A stretch of DNA of 64,000 nucleotides from Alloascoidea africana. Lineage: Eukaryota; Ascomycota; Alloascoideomycetes; Alloascoideales; Alloascoideaceae. This document shows positions 11,540-21,679 of this stretch, piece after piece. The position numbers and the translations under genes were made by a program. Under the pieces are notes generated by a model, which saw only the letters and a program-made list of their open reading frames with translations, had not been told where the DNA came from and searched no databases. Positions within the stretch are counted from its first letter, which is position 1. Each line of letters opens with the position of its first letter. The stretch is from positions 62,001-126,000 of the forward strand of contig JAKTTT010000026.1 in the NCBI GenBank assembly GCA_030581615.1. The letters run 5' to 3'.

Positions 11540-14500
11540 TTATGGCAATTCTTCATCCGATCCTACAGTCATTTCAAGATCTGGCATGTCATCGTCTTCA
11601 TCTGGCGATGCTACATTCGTGACCTCACCATCATTATCTTGGTCATCAGCTTTGTCACCATTGCTGGCAATCTGATCCAAAATTTCCTTTTCTGTTTGAG
11701 GATTCTCATCTCTGGTTTGATGCTTGTCAGCATCATCCACATCTTCAACTTTCTGCTGAGTTTTCTTACTTTCCGAAATCTTTCCACTTTGTCTTCTTTT
11801 GCTGGTCAACTTGGCAGTCCCAACCAGGCTCTTGAACAGAGGCCCCAAAGTAGCCAAATTCAATCTCAACCTCTTGACATACTTCTCCTTGAGCAAACCA
11901 GCGACTTCCAAGAGTTTCAATTTGGAAGCGTACTGACACATTTCACTTTCCAGTTTCCAAGCTTGTTGTTTTGTCATCGCATCATCTCCATCTACTTCCT
12001 CATCATCTGCTTTGTCGTCACCTTTGCCCTTCGATCTACGAGCTTGAGAATGAGAGGTTGAAATCTGGGTAGATTCACCTGGTGTATCATCAAAAGCCTC
12101 TTCATCATCATCACGGTTTAACAAAATTCCCATTAAGCTGGCATACTTTGCTTCTTTCTCAAGAAATACCTTGAACAGATTTGCTTGTAAGATGTCGTCA
12201 ATAGACTCGAAGCGGTCTTTCCTCAGTTTTTCAATTCCTGCTTCGGCTCCAGACTCAGTTTGATTAGCTGAGCGCTTGGTTAAGTACACATTTGTAGCGA
12301 CCAAGATGTCAACATATATCAGTGATGCTTCAGTTCGAATATAGCTCCTAGGATGGCTGCTTTCATTATCCAGTAGGACTATGCTTCCCACTGATTTTAA
12401 TATTCTAGAGACGCTTTCAAGAGCCTCAAGCACATCTTCCTCAGCATTTTCTTTTGACAATAAGCTTTCCAATTGCCTAACAGAGAAAGAGAGAAGTAAT
12501 CGGAGAATGGAACTGAGAACCTGGGCATCATTGTTCAACATGGACTGTTCATCCTCTTCATTGCCGGAGATATCTGCTTCAGCCGCCAAAACCGACTGGC
12601 TAATGTATCCAGTGAGTTCTAGTAGCAATGATAATATGCTTGTTTTGGAGTCTGGATCTTCGTCTTCCTTATCGCTCAATGCAGTCAGTCCTGTACTGAT
12701 GTCAAAAGCTTTTCCTAGGACAATGAGTTTATCGGAAACAACTTTAATGTTGGTCATTGATGCTGACAACCTGCTCGAATCTTCACTGTCAGATGTTTCT
12801 GCTTTTCTCACCGCTAATAATGATTCTTTGAGTAGTAAAAGTAAGGACGGCAAAGTCGTATTAACCTCTCTCGAAATGGTCTCACCAAATACTGGGCTGT
12901 CAGTCGACTTCAAGAAAAATTGGCTGAAAGCATTCTCATGGTCATCCAAAGGCTTAAGAATAAAGGTCCGGACAATTTCCGCATGAAGCTCTTCATAAGT
13001 CTGTTCTTTACGTAACGACTGAACAAGTGATAGGTCAATCAGATTATAGAGATGCAAAGCAGGACCCAAAGCATCTTCGTTATGAATAAACTTTCTCAAA
13101 ATAAGAGGAAAATTGTCAATGACAAGACTCTCTGTGTCATCCTGTTCTTTATCAGTTTCTGAGTGCCCATTGGCTTCGAGTCTCTTTCGTTTATGCCTTG
13201 TACCTTCGATTCTTTGCTTGAATGTGTATTGTGCCTTTATCAATCCATACAAAACATCTAACAGTACCAGCTCTTCCTCATTGTCGAGCGTGAACAGTTG
13301 GATGAGTTCTCGCAATGCTGCTGACTGTCTGCTACCCTTGGCAGTGACACTAGAAAAGTCAAACAAAATGTACTGGATAAGAGTTGATAAATTCGAATGC
13401 TCGCATATCCCAATACTCTCAAAAACAGACTCGCTCGCGATTGAAATCCTTGACTCTTTTGGCGTTAACAAATTGAGATAATTTTGAATATACAAATCTG
13501 GAGAAATGGGTTCTGATTCATTATTTGCATCTGCATTTGCCAAGATTTGGCCCAATTGCTTGAAAAATAGCATCGGAGTTTGCAATCCTTTCAGATGTTC
13601 CTCCGTCAACTTTGTAATGTCATCTTTCGAGCTTGAAATCTTCTCAAGATGTTCCTCAATCTTTTCCTGCACGTGGTTCTTGATAAATTTAGAGGCCTGA
13701 GCACGGATCTTGGGATCAGCGTCAAACACTACTTGAAATATCCGATCAGTATCTTCTTCTTCTTCCAGGAACCCTAACTCGCGAATAGTATTCAGTAAAT
13801 CGATTGTCACATATCTGATATTGTGATCCGCATCAGATAATGCCATCTCTATCATTCTGTTCTTGAACCTCTCAGTAAACTGTCTGAATCCCGCAACCAT
13901 ATCCTTCTTTTTGTAAAGTTTTAACAGCGCCTTAACCACTTCCATTCGTGTACCTGGGTTGATGTCGGATAGGACCCAACCAAAATATCGTAAATACTGG
14001 CCTTCAAAGAAAAAATCGGGGTAAGAATCAATCCACTTGCCCAATTCCTTGATGCATTCGCTTCTTATCTTGGGATCCACATCTCTATATCTGTGGACAA
14101 AAATAGTGTCGAATACATCTTTCATCAGCTCTTCTATTCTGTCTTTCTGGTTGTTATACATGTCCAAGGTCTCATTAATTTTCTTAATCCTCGTCTTGGC
14201 TGGCTTCTTTCTCTCTTGTTCTTTCTGTAATTGCTTTTCTGTAGTCTTTACAGATTTAATTACAGTGGTAATGAGTTCAGATAAAGTGGTCAGCACAGTC
14301 AATAACGCAATAGTTGAGGCATATCTAAACGGTCTCAAATGGGAAGAACTGAAGGATCCAACCCAACTCTGAAAAGTTTCAAAAAAAGAATCATCCTCGT
14401 AGAGCACCCCTTTTTCATGTGCTGTATGTATAACCTGGGTGAAAAACTCCACAAACTGGTTCTTGTACATTTTGTACTGTAATTCCCGGGATTGTAAAGG

Positions 14501-15208
14501 ATACTCATAAACATCCTGATTTCTAAATACATCCTGAACCTCGGCAACGGTATCAAGGGCTGAATCCACGTTCATAACATCGTGTTCTTCTACAAGAGCT
14601 GTGCAGCCACACGAAAGAAGAATTAAATTCACGAGTTCTTTGACTGCTTCAGGCTGTTTCTCGTTAAAAGAATCAAGCCAGCTAATAGCAGTCTCATTGA
14701 GTGCAGAATCAGGTTCCTTGATTTCGGCAAACAGGGGATTGTGGAGGTCATCCAATTTAGACAAGGCAGGTCGAGACCTAGAACCGCGTTTTGTACCACT
14801 TTTTGAGCCCATTCTACGCGTTTTCCTCTTTTTCATGGGTCTACCATTACCATCATAATTTTCTTCCGCTTCGTCGTCATCGTCGCTGTCTTCTTCATCG
14901 CTTCCCTCGTCGTTATCGATATCTGAGCCAGGAACTGCCATCAATGAAAGTGTTAACAAAGTCGTGAAAATACCGCGAAACAAGTAACATTGCTTACCAT
15001 CATAATTCACTTCCTTTCTTACGCGTAGCCGTCTGTCGGAGCCAAGAGTGCTGCTTTTTCGATTTGCTTTGCGTTTCGTTCCATTTGTATTGGCACCAGA
15101 TGGATCTTCGTGCTCATCAGGTGCACCGTTCTCCTTATCTGAATGTTCTAAACCAGGCAGATCAGTTGAGTTTATCTCCATTGCGCCTCTATCCAATACG
15201 CTTGTCAT
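11540..15208 (-). CDS. IRR1: Cohesin subunit Scc3/Irr1 (STAG/SA family)
   Basis: HEAT-repeat subunit of cohesin that binds Scc1/Mcd1 and DNA and holds sister chromatids together. Two exons: 15208-14998 and 14934-11540, about 1201 residues. The acidic N-terminal part (DEGSDEEDSDDDDEAEEN) leads into the STAG core, with LVNLILLSCGCTALVEEHDV, the RYRDVDPKIRSECIKELGKW segment, and HEAT-like helices further on. The C-terminus is acidic. The intron (14935-14997, 63 nt) has GTAAGC, a TTAAC branch and GGCAG, and contains no stop in frame, so the unspliced frame also reads through. ATG 15208 is first; ATG 15181 (MEINSTD) is an equally good start. Confidence 0.95.
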   Translation of the reverse strand: MTSVLDRGAMEINSTDLPGLEHSDKENGAPDEHEDPSGANTNGTKRKANRKSSTLGSDRRLRVRKEVNYDGKQCYLFRGIFTTLLTLSLMAVPGSDIDNDEGSDEEDSDDDDEAEENYDGNGRPMKKRKTRRMGSKSGTKRGSRSRPALSKLDDLHNPLFAEIKEPDSALNETAISWLDSFNEKQPEAVKELVNLILLSCGCTALVEEHDVMNVDSALDTVAEVQDVFRNQDVYEYPLQSRELQYKMYKNQFVEFFTQVIHTAHEKGVLYEDDSFFETFQSWVGSFSSSHLRPFRYASTIALLTVLTTLSELITTVIKSVKTTEKQLQKEQERKKPAKTRIKKINETLDMYNNQKDRIEELMKDVFDTIFVHRYRDVDPKIRSECIKELGKWIDSYPDFFFEGQYLRYFGWVLSDINPGTRMEVVKALLKLYKKKDMVAGFRQFTERFKNRMIEMALSDADHNIRYVTIDLLNTIRELGFLEEEEDTDRIFQVVFDADPKIRAQASKFIKNHVQEKIEEHLEKISSSKDDITKLTEEHLKGLQTPMLFFKQLGQILANADANNESEPISPDLYIQNYLNLLTPKESRISIASESVFESIGICEHSNLSTLIQYILFDFSSVTAKGSRQSAALRELIQLFTLDNEEELVLLDVLYGLIKAQYTFKQRIEGTRHKRKRLEANGHSETDKEQDDTESLVIDNFPLILRKFIHNEDALGPALHLYNLIDLSLVQSLRKEQTYEELHAEIVRTFILKPLDDHENAFSQFFLKSTDSPVFGETISREVNTTLPSLLLLLKESLLAVRKAETSDSEDSSRLSASMTNIKVVSDKLIVLGKAFDISTGLTALSDKEDEDPDSKTSILSLLLELTGYISQSVLAAEADISGNEEDEQSMLNNDAQVLSSILRLLLSFSVRQLESLLSKENAEEDVLEALESVSRILKSVGSIVLLDNESSHPRSYIRTEASLIYVDILVATNVYLTKRSANQTESGAEAGIEKLRKDRFESIDDILQANLFKVFLEKEAKYASLMGILLNRDDDEEAFDDTPGESTQISTSHSQARRSKGKGDDKADDEEVDGDDAMTKQQAWKLESEMCQYASKLKLLEVAGLLKEKYVKRLRLNLATLGPLFKSLVGTAKLTSKRRQSGKISESKKTQQKVEDVDDADKHQTRDENPQTEKEILDQIASNGDKADDQDNDGEVTNVASPDEDDDMPDLEMTVGSDEELP

Positions 15209-16470
15209 ATAGATATACAATGCCTGGATGTCTATTGGTTCAATGCTATGGCCAAGGCTTGGTATGTAAAGTCGTGGTTGTAGATTACCAGGCTGGAAAG
15301 TAGGAGGTGGGTGTCGCGTCTCCTGTGATTGTGATTACCCGGCCTGGATGGTTTATAGCATCGACTAAAAATGGTTACACAAAAGTAGAGACTTCCCTAA
15401 ACGCCGAACCAGGGCATCTATACAGACAGTACTGGTGAGTAAGCAGTGCAAATCACTATATTTAACAAAACGCCAAATAACAGAAAATGCCTTTTTCTTC
15501 AAGCTTTCTCTAGACCCAAATTAGTATGTGGTCTACTCATATATGCGTATTCCTCAGATCACTGGATCACTGCGCATTGAAACTTGGCAGGGTAATCTAA
15601 AAAATAGCGCTATAGAACGGTCGCGTTCATACTTGTTCTTGTTTGTAGAGAAGACTTTGAATTTATTCAGTCACTAAATCCCGATCCTTTACAGATATTT
15701 AACCCATACGTGTTTGTGGTATTTGGAAACATCATAAATGATCATTACCTTCACTCATAGTTGTACTTGGTCTCGCACATGCGACCTCGTATCGCCTCAT
15801 CAAGAGTCTTCACATAAATAGAACATGCATTCTTTAGATAGTAAAAGAGCAAGTTTGAATACTCCTAACTCGATAAGAATGATCTTTATCTCATAGTCCT
15901 TCCTCGCCCACACATGCTGCAAATGCAAGTTATAGTATTTTATCTTGTTAACATGATGGCTTATACAGTTAACAAGAGTAAGTAGTGGAATTTCCTCTGA
16001 CACCAAAAAGTTCACAGAATGTTCAATATTTTCTATTAATCAGGATGATATTAGATAATGATAAACTTTGAACAATCAAATTCTGGTATTTCCTATTTCC
16101 TACTCATCTTCATGCTATTCTTTCACATCCTTTTCTCTGCACACTCTTTCTTTTTCTCAAAAATAATGATCACAGGTTACATATACTCAAGCTCTGATGC
16201 ATGTTGAAAGGTACAAGCCAAAGGCAAACCGTTAAGGTCCCAGCAAGATCAACAGCAAGCACCATGCTCACAAATGATGAATGGCAAGTAAAAGGTTCTT
16301 GTGCATTTTCTAGCGTTGCCCATTCTTACACTTTGATCTAGTCCAACTGCGGGGACAATTCTGGGCAATGCATAAGCTCAATGATATCTCCAAGCGAAAC
16401 CAAGATGAATGGCCGAAGCGCATTTTTTATAAAATAGAAAAACTAAAGCGCACAAATCAGGAAGTTTGAT
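15209..16470. other. Intergenic upstream of SCC3, downstream of CDC26
   Basis: About 1.26 kb. No gene recognised. A minus-strand frame at 15800-16015 (71 codons) has no motif. The sequence nearest SCC3 contains GGTGGGTGTCGCG (15306-15318), only a weak partial match to the Rap1-like motif seen elsewhere. Confidence 0.45.
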
Positions 16471-16680
16471 TCACTGACGGGATCCTCGCTTCAAAATTCC
16501 TATTCTTTCATCTTTAGTTTGTTGTTGTTGAAACCTAGAGTTGGGATCTTGATGTTGGGTTCCCGATGACGTTGCCAAATTTGAAAATGAGGACTCTTCG
16601 TTGTGGCTTTTTCGCTCGTCATCATAACTGAGAACATCTTCCTGAGTGAGCTTAATGGCGGTTGGGGGTCTTCGTAACAT
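16471..16680 (-). CDS. CDC26: Anaphase-promoting complex subunit Cdc26 (Apc12)
   Basis: Small APC/C subunit whose N-terminus inserts into the TPR groove of Cdc16/Apc6 and stabilises it. 69 residues beginning MLRRPPTAIKLTQEDVLSYD, matching the universal Cdc26 start M-L-R-R-x-P-T followed by an acidic helix. The rest is polar and disordered, with a Gln run. The frame is open 20 codons further upstream, but family conservation places the start at 16680 (an in-frame ATG also lies two codons upstream). A near match to the Rap1-like motif lies about 80 bases upstream. Confidence 0.88.
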   Translation of the reverse strand: MLRRPPTAIKLTQEDVLSYDDERKSHNEESSFSNLATSSGTQHQDPNSRFQQQQTKDERIGILKRGSRQ

Positions 16681-17081
16681 GTTCATAAACAATGAATCAA
16701 GATGACTGAAAGGCTGGTTTGCTTGGGTTAAAGGCAAGTGCACTGAAACACACCAAGGGTGTATGGATGTTTCTAAAGCTTAGATCTCTTGACGTATCTG
16801 AGAATGTATATTTTGGTTTCTTAAAAGGCTTGTTTTCATGCTTGTTGGATGAATGGAAAGATGAAAAAATCTCTAAACCATCTTAAAGATCCCACAATCA
16901 AAATTTCAACATAGATTTCCTAGCTAGTTCCTACAGCATACACATTGAAAGAGGCATTACTCCTTTAAATCCAACCCTTTTTTATTGTACTATTTTAATT
17001 TTTTTTTGGTTTGTTTGTTAAACTTTTTTTTGTGATAACCAGAAAAGCAAATGCGTCTTCATAATAAGTAGTTTTGGTGAC
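16681..17081. other. CDC26 promoter and permease 3' region
   Basis: About 400 bases. Contains AGGGTGTATGGATG (16757-16770), one mismatch from the Rap1-like consensus, then T-rich runs near 16980-17030 next to the permease stop that suit 3'-end formation. Confidence 0.5.
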
Positions 17082-18734
17082 TTAAGCAATCCAGAACCAG
17101 ACTCTCTCAAGCCAATTCCTTGGCTCTCGCTCGGGCGTTGTCGCCTCTTCTGCGTCACAAAAGTCTTTTCCTGTTAAAATATCGATTTCATCAGCGGGCT
17201 TAAACCATGTCTTTTCACCTCTTAATATCTTATGACCAAGATAGAGAGCAAAGAAAATGGGCAAAGTTATATATGCTGACAAAAACGAAGAAGCGGTGAA
17301 AGAACCTGGGAAGAACACACTGTAGCCATTAGTCAAGGTAAGAAGAATGACCAGAAATAAGGTGTAATAGGTGGCATATGGTTGGAAAGGAGCTTTAAAA
17401 GGAAGCTCGTTTTCCATGTTGTGATGATCTATGGCTGTTCTGAACCTTAGAAAGGCAATCAAAACACAAATCCAAGAAATGAAGCCTGAAATGGTAGAGA
17501 TGTTGCTTAACCAAGTGAAAACTTGAGAAGAAGAACTTGAAAGATTAAGGTATGCAAAGGCCAAGAAAAGAGAGCAAACAGCTACTGAGTAGTAAGGAAC
17601 GCCATACTTGTTCACTTTTGCAAAGAATCTTGGAGCTTTCCCTCGAAGTGCAAGTGAATAAACGGTACGTGAAGCTGCGTAGAGAAACGAGTTGCCTGCA
17701 GACCACGCTGAAGTTAATATTGCTCCATTGATAATGTGGTTTAGAACAGAAATCGATGCGTTCTCAATGCCTATAACGAATGGAGACGCTTTGGCGTCAT
17801 TCGCGTTTCCCTTAATCGCACTCATCAGCCTAGGGTCGTTCGCTGCCACTATACATCCAATGACTAGAGATGAAAGGATATAGAACATAATCAGACGCCA
17901 AATAAATCTTCTTGTTGCCTTTGGAATATTCCTCCTTGGAGCTTCTGTTTCACCGCCTGCTGCCGTGACCAATTCTGGAGAGCAAATGAATGAAAATCCA
18001 GACTTTATCAGGCAAGACCAAAAACCTAAGAATTTGCCAGTGTTTCCTTTCTTGATGTAGGGCAAGAAAGCACCGTTCTTCCAGTGCCGAAACCCTACTC
18101 TATCGTGAGTAGGTGCCCCGCCAAAGAAGATGACAATGCCTACTATTATCAAACCAAGAATGCAAAGAATTTTCAAGCTTGCAAACCAAAACTCGGCTTC
18201 ACCATAGAACTTGACTGCAACAAAGTTGAGAAGAATGATTACTGCTGAAAAGAGAGTTATCCACACGGCGACGGGTACATTGTCGGTCCAGTATTGAACT
18301 ACAAATGCAGCAGCTGTAACCTCTGTCGGGACTAAAATTGCAAATGAATAAGCATAGTTATATCCCGCCGCAAATCCCAAAGAATGGTCGACATATCTAT
18401 CGACAAAGCCAAACGCGCTTACTCCGGGAACGGGCAGATAGGTTGTCATTTCTCCCAGAACGTTCATGACAGTCCATAAAACAGTCGACATCACAATATA
18501 TGACAGAAGCAGACTGCCAGGGCCACCAATCGAAAGCATCGCTCCTGATCCAACAAATAGGCCTGTACCAATAGCACCACCAATAGCTATCAACTGAACA
18601 TGTCGGCTCTTCATGCCACGAACTACCTTGATAGTTTCGTCGCACTCAACAGCTTCTTCAATCGCTGTTTCTGTTTTGTCTGCTTGACTTTCGGCATATC
18701 TTTTTTCTTCGCTTGCAAGGGAGTTGTTACCCAT
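17082..18734 (-). CDS. Amino-acid permease, Put4/PrnB-like (YAT family)
   Basis: Plasma-membrane amino-acid/proton symporter of the fungal amino-acid transporter family. 550 residues from ATG 18734, no intron, with twelve expected membrane segments starting at about residue 47. Family motifs: RGMKSRHVQLIAIGGAIGTGLF before and in TM1, SGFSFICSPELVTAAGGE in TM6, and HIINGAILTSAWSAGNSFLY in TM8. The segments KFYGEAEFWFASLK, SSPF/ASPFVIGI and YLNLSSSSSQVFTWLSNISTISG resemble Put4 most, so proline or a small neutral amino acid is the likely substrate; that specificity is inferred. The N-terminal tail holds lysines and acidic residues typical of ubiquitin-regulated permeases. It stands alone, with long gene-poor DNA on its upstream side. 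Confidence 0.93.
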   Translation of the reverse strand: MGNNSLASEEKRYAESQADKTETAIEEAVECDETIKVVRGMKSRHVQLIAIGGAIGTGLFVGSGAMLSIGGPGSLLLSYIVMSTVLWTVMNVLGEMTTYLPVPGVSAFGFVDRYVDHSLGFAAGYNYAYSFAILVPTEVTAAAFVVQYWTDNVPVAVWITLFSAVIILLNFVAVKFYGEAEFWFASLKILCILGLIIVGIVIFFGGAPTHDRVGFRHWKNGAFLPYIKKGNTGKFLGFWSCLIKSGFSFICSPELVTAAGGETEAPRRNIPKATRRFIWRLIMFYILSSLVIGCIVAANDPRLMSAIKGNANDAKASPFVIGIENASISVLNHIINGAILTSAWSAGNSFLYAASRTVYSLALRGKAPRFFAKVNKYGVPYYSVAVCSLFLAFAYLNLSSSSSQVFTWLSNISTISGFISWICVLIAFLRFRTAIDHHNMENELPFKAPFQPYATYYTLFLVILLTLTNGYSVFFPGSFTASSFLSAYITLPIFFALYLGHKILRGEKTWFKPADEIDILTGKDFCDAEEATTPEREPRNWLERVWFWIA

Positions 18735-21650
18735 CTTGAATCGCCTTTTCCTTTATTTTCAAATCCTCAATGAGATAGGAACATCGGCTTTACTTATATT
18801 TGATTTGGACGTTGTTATACTAACTATACTTTTTTTTCTTTGGTATTCGGAGCGGTGTGTGCAAGGATATTCGTATCCTTGTACCCTTGACTTTGCCGTT
18901 CGACCCTGGCAAGACACAAAAGCAAGAATAGTCTTTTTTCCTGGTCGCTATACACAATGTATATACGCCGTGATAGTGGTCGTCAAATGAATGGAGAATT
19001 TTCATCATTTTTTTTTCCCTGTATTTAAAATGAGAAATTATGAATATCGCTGAGTTGCAGTAACTGGAGGCAAAGGCACCAATACAATATTTTAAGGGTG
19101 AGCCGCACCATTTACTATGAAGCACCGATAAGTTGCCAGAAATTTAGTTTTCCTGTTTACAATCGAATGGGTCAGGGTTAGAAACAAATAGGTTCTGCCT
19201 CACGAGTTATTGCTTGTTTGGGTAAGTTGGCTCTATTCTTTCTTGTTCACCCCAGCGTCAAAGTTTTCCAGTCTCAGAGACATGAATTTAAGGTGTAAAA
19301 TAGTGCATTAAGGGCAAGGATGGGTTCAGCTGAAAGGAAAAGTTTTGGTAATAGTCAACTCGGCCGCGCTGCTATGATTGAGCATCTGTCAAGACACAGG
19401 CAGTTAACTCTCGGAAGAATGGAAGGTACTTCTAGTCTCAATATCTTCAAAGGTTTGCGGCTTGTTTATCGGAGGATAGGTTGATTTTAGAGTACTCTAA
19501 TGATCCAATTCTGGTTTTTCTCAGGAGATAAGAAATTGAAAATTCCTTTGGATCTATGTTATCACTTTCAAAAGAATGGTCAGAATTTTGGTTTTGACGT
19601 AAGGGCAATTACAAATTATGGGGTAAAGCCTATAAAATAGAATACGTAACTATCCTATCACAAACAGTATTGTGAACCGTTTGCCTGATCTCCCTAGCCC
19701 TTGGTTAAGCGTCATAACGTCCTATAGATTCTCCATTACTGATTTTCTGTAACGGCCTAGACTAATCCGCTAATGCATATATACGTATCCATAGACCGGA
19801 CTATATAGACAGGCCCTTTCACTGCTCTTGGAGGTCAAGGTAATCTTAGATTCAAGGAGTGGCTCGAATACTATAACCATCTTCTCCTCCATAAAGCATT
19901 ACATTTTTTATCCTTTCGTAGTTCTACTTGACCTTGTTCCAAGGATTAAATTCTGTTTTTAGGTTTTTTCTCGTTGCCGAAATCCTCTGATTCACAGATG
20001 GATTCAACTGTTTCGTCAATTTAGAGAAACTTCTTTTGAGATTGTAAAATTCCTTTTTTACAAAAGAAATTTGTTCTATATTCAAGTCTTTTTGAGTTTA
20101 TCCGTTGTCGATATGGGACAACGTTATTGGTGACAACAGACTATGACTTTAACAAATCCATCAGAGTTTTTAGCAAGATGTAAGGATTTATTTTCAAAAT
20201 GATGGATCAAAGATCTAGCGGTTTTAAAATTCGTTTTATAAATATCATTTACTGTACTTGCAGGTGTCATCTTCATGACAAACTCTTCTGAAATAGAAAC
20301 TTGAATAAGAGCTTCATTCCGAGTGATCACTATTAGCCATTTCTAGGCTCCATCAGATTTGCCGCTTACCCCTGCAAATTTTTATATCTTCCCTTTTTTT
20401 GTGGGGTGTCTTGAACACTTGAGAGATCATGAAGAGCATGAGCCTCTGTTCTAAAGGCTTCTGAGTCTCGACGTTTGGATTTGAACTGGGAAGAGGTTAG
20501 TTTCTGGACTCTGCTCCACTTTAGAAAATCTTAATGTAACGGGCATCCTAACAAGCGCTTACTTTATGACGTAAAAATTCAAGTCTTATCGTAATAGGCG
20601 GTTATGCTGCTGTGAAATCTACATCATGGTAATGGTCATGGCCATGTTAAAGGCAGTTAGAAATAGCGTTTGGGTTAATAGATATTCTGCTTTGCAAAGT
20701 AGCTTAAAGTTTTCACCGAACTAAAGTTTTATGGGCTTATTCGTTGAAAATTTTATTGATTTCTATAGTTGTCTAAAAACGATGATACTCTAGAGAAAAG
20801 TTTGTTGTTAAGAAATGCTGATAATTCGGGCATGACCAACGGATCGGCAAGTATTGGAGATAAGACTGTGGCATCAAAGTCATCTCCTGCTTGTATAACT
20901 CTCCCAAATGATGAGAGGACGTACTGCTTTTTGAGGTCTGATTCTCAAAGTTATAGCCATAAGAAAGGTCCACACTTTGGTTTCTTTTTTTAATGAAGAA
21001 GATGTCTCTCTCAAAATTGGTTACCAAAAACACACAGTTATCGACCTGCTCAAACTGGTATCACTTTTCATCAAACCGAGTTACAAAGGAAAGTCTTCCA
21101 TGGTTCTCCAGTGCTGTCGGGTTTGTCATATACAGAGACCACCATTCGCTGGTAGGCAGGTCAATCAAATTCTTCAGTCGCTATCTTAATAGTCTCCACT
21201 AGAAGAAGTGCTTCCTTATTTTCAATCGAGCAATTTTTAAGCTCCTCACAAACTATACTCCGTTCTTCTAGCACATTCTACTTCATAAAGTTATGGAAGC
21301 GTGTTAGTGTAAAGCGAAAAAAAACGTTGAGCACGTCCATGGATCTCTTACGAACAATAATCACTTTCTGGCATCATAAATTTCACAACTTGGCCTTTGG
21401 TCTAAGTAGTGGAGGTGGGATACATTCAGAGAGAGAGAGAGCTCTATTCTAGACATGAAAGGAGCAAATAGTTGTAACTAGAAGAACTTTTATGTGCTGA
21501 AATACTTTTGCATCTCAGCGGAGCTCTAGAAGATGCTACCATCTTAGTGCTTAGATTTTGTATATTCATTCATTACTCTAATTCTAAAATTAAGATTTGA
21601 TCTAAATTTCGAGGTATTGCTTTTTAGATCAATGTAGTTCATCAACTAAA
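18735..21650. other. Long gene-poor stretch
   Basis: About 2.9 kb without a recognised gene. Open frames are short (at most 101 codons) and motif-free. The segment 20769-20993 has a hydrophilic protein-like frame (SKNDDTLEKSLLLRNADNSG) without an ATG, possibly a relic. A short (GA)n run lies at 21431-21441. No LTR, integrase or transposase signature was seen. Confidence 0.45.
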
Positions 21651-21679
21651 TGAGTGCCTTCGCAACTTTTTATTATTCA

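Noticed and set aside
20470-20500. GGATTTGAACTGG resembling the T arm of a minus-strand tRNA
   Set aside because: No matching T-stem, A box or acceptor stem could be found at tRNA distances.
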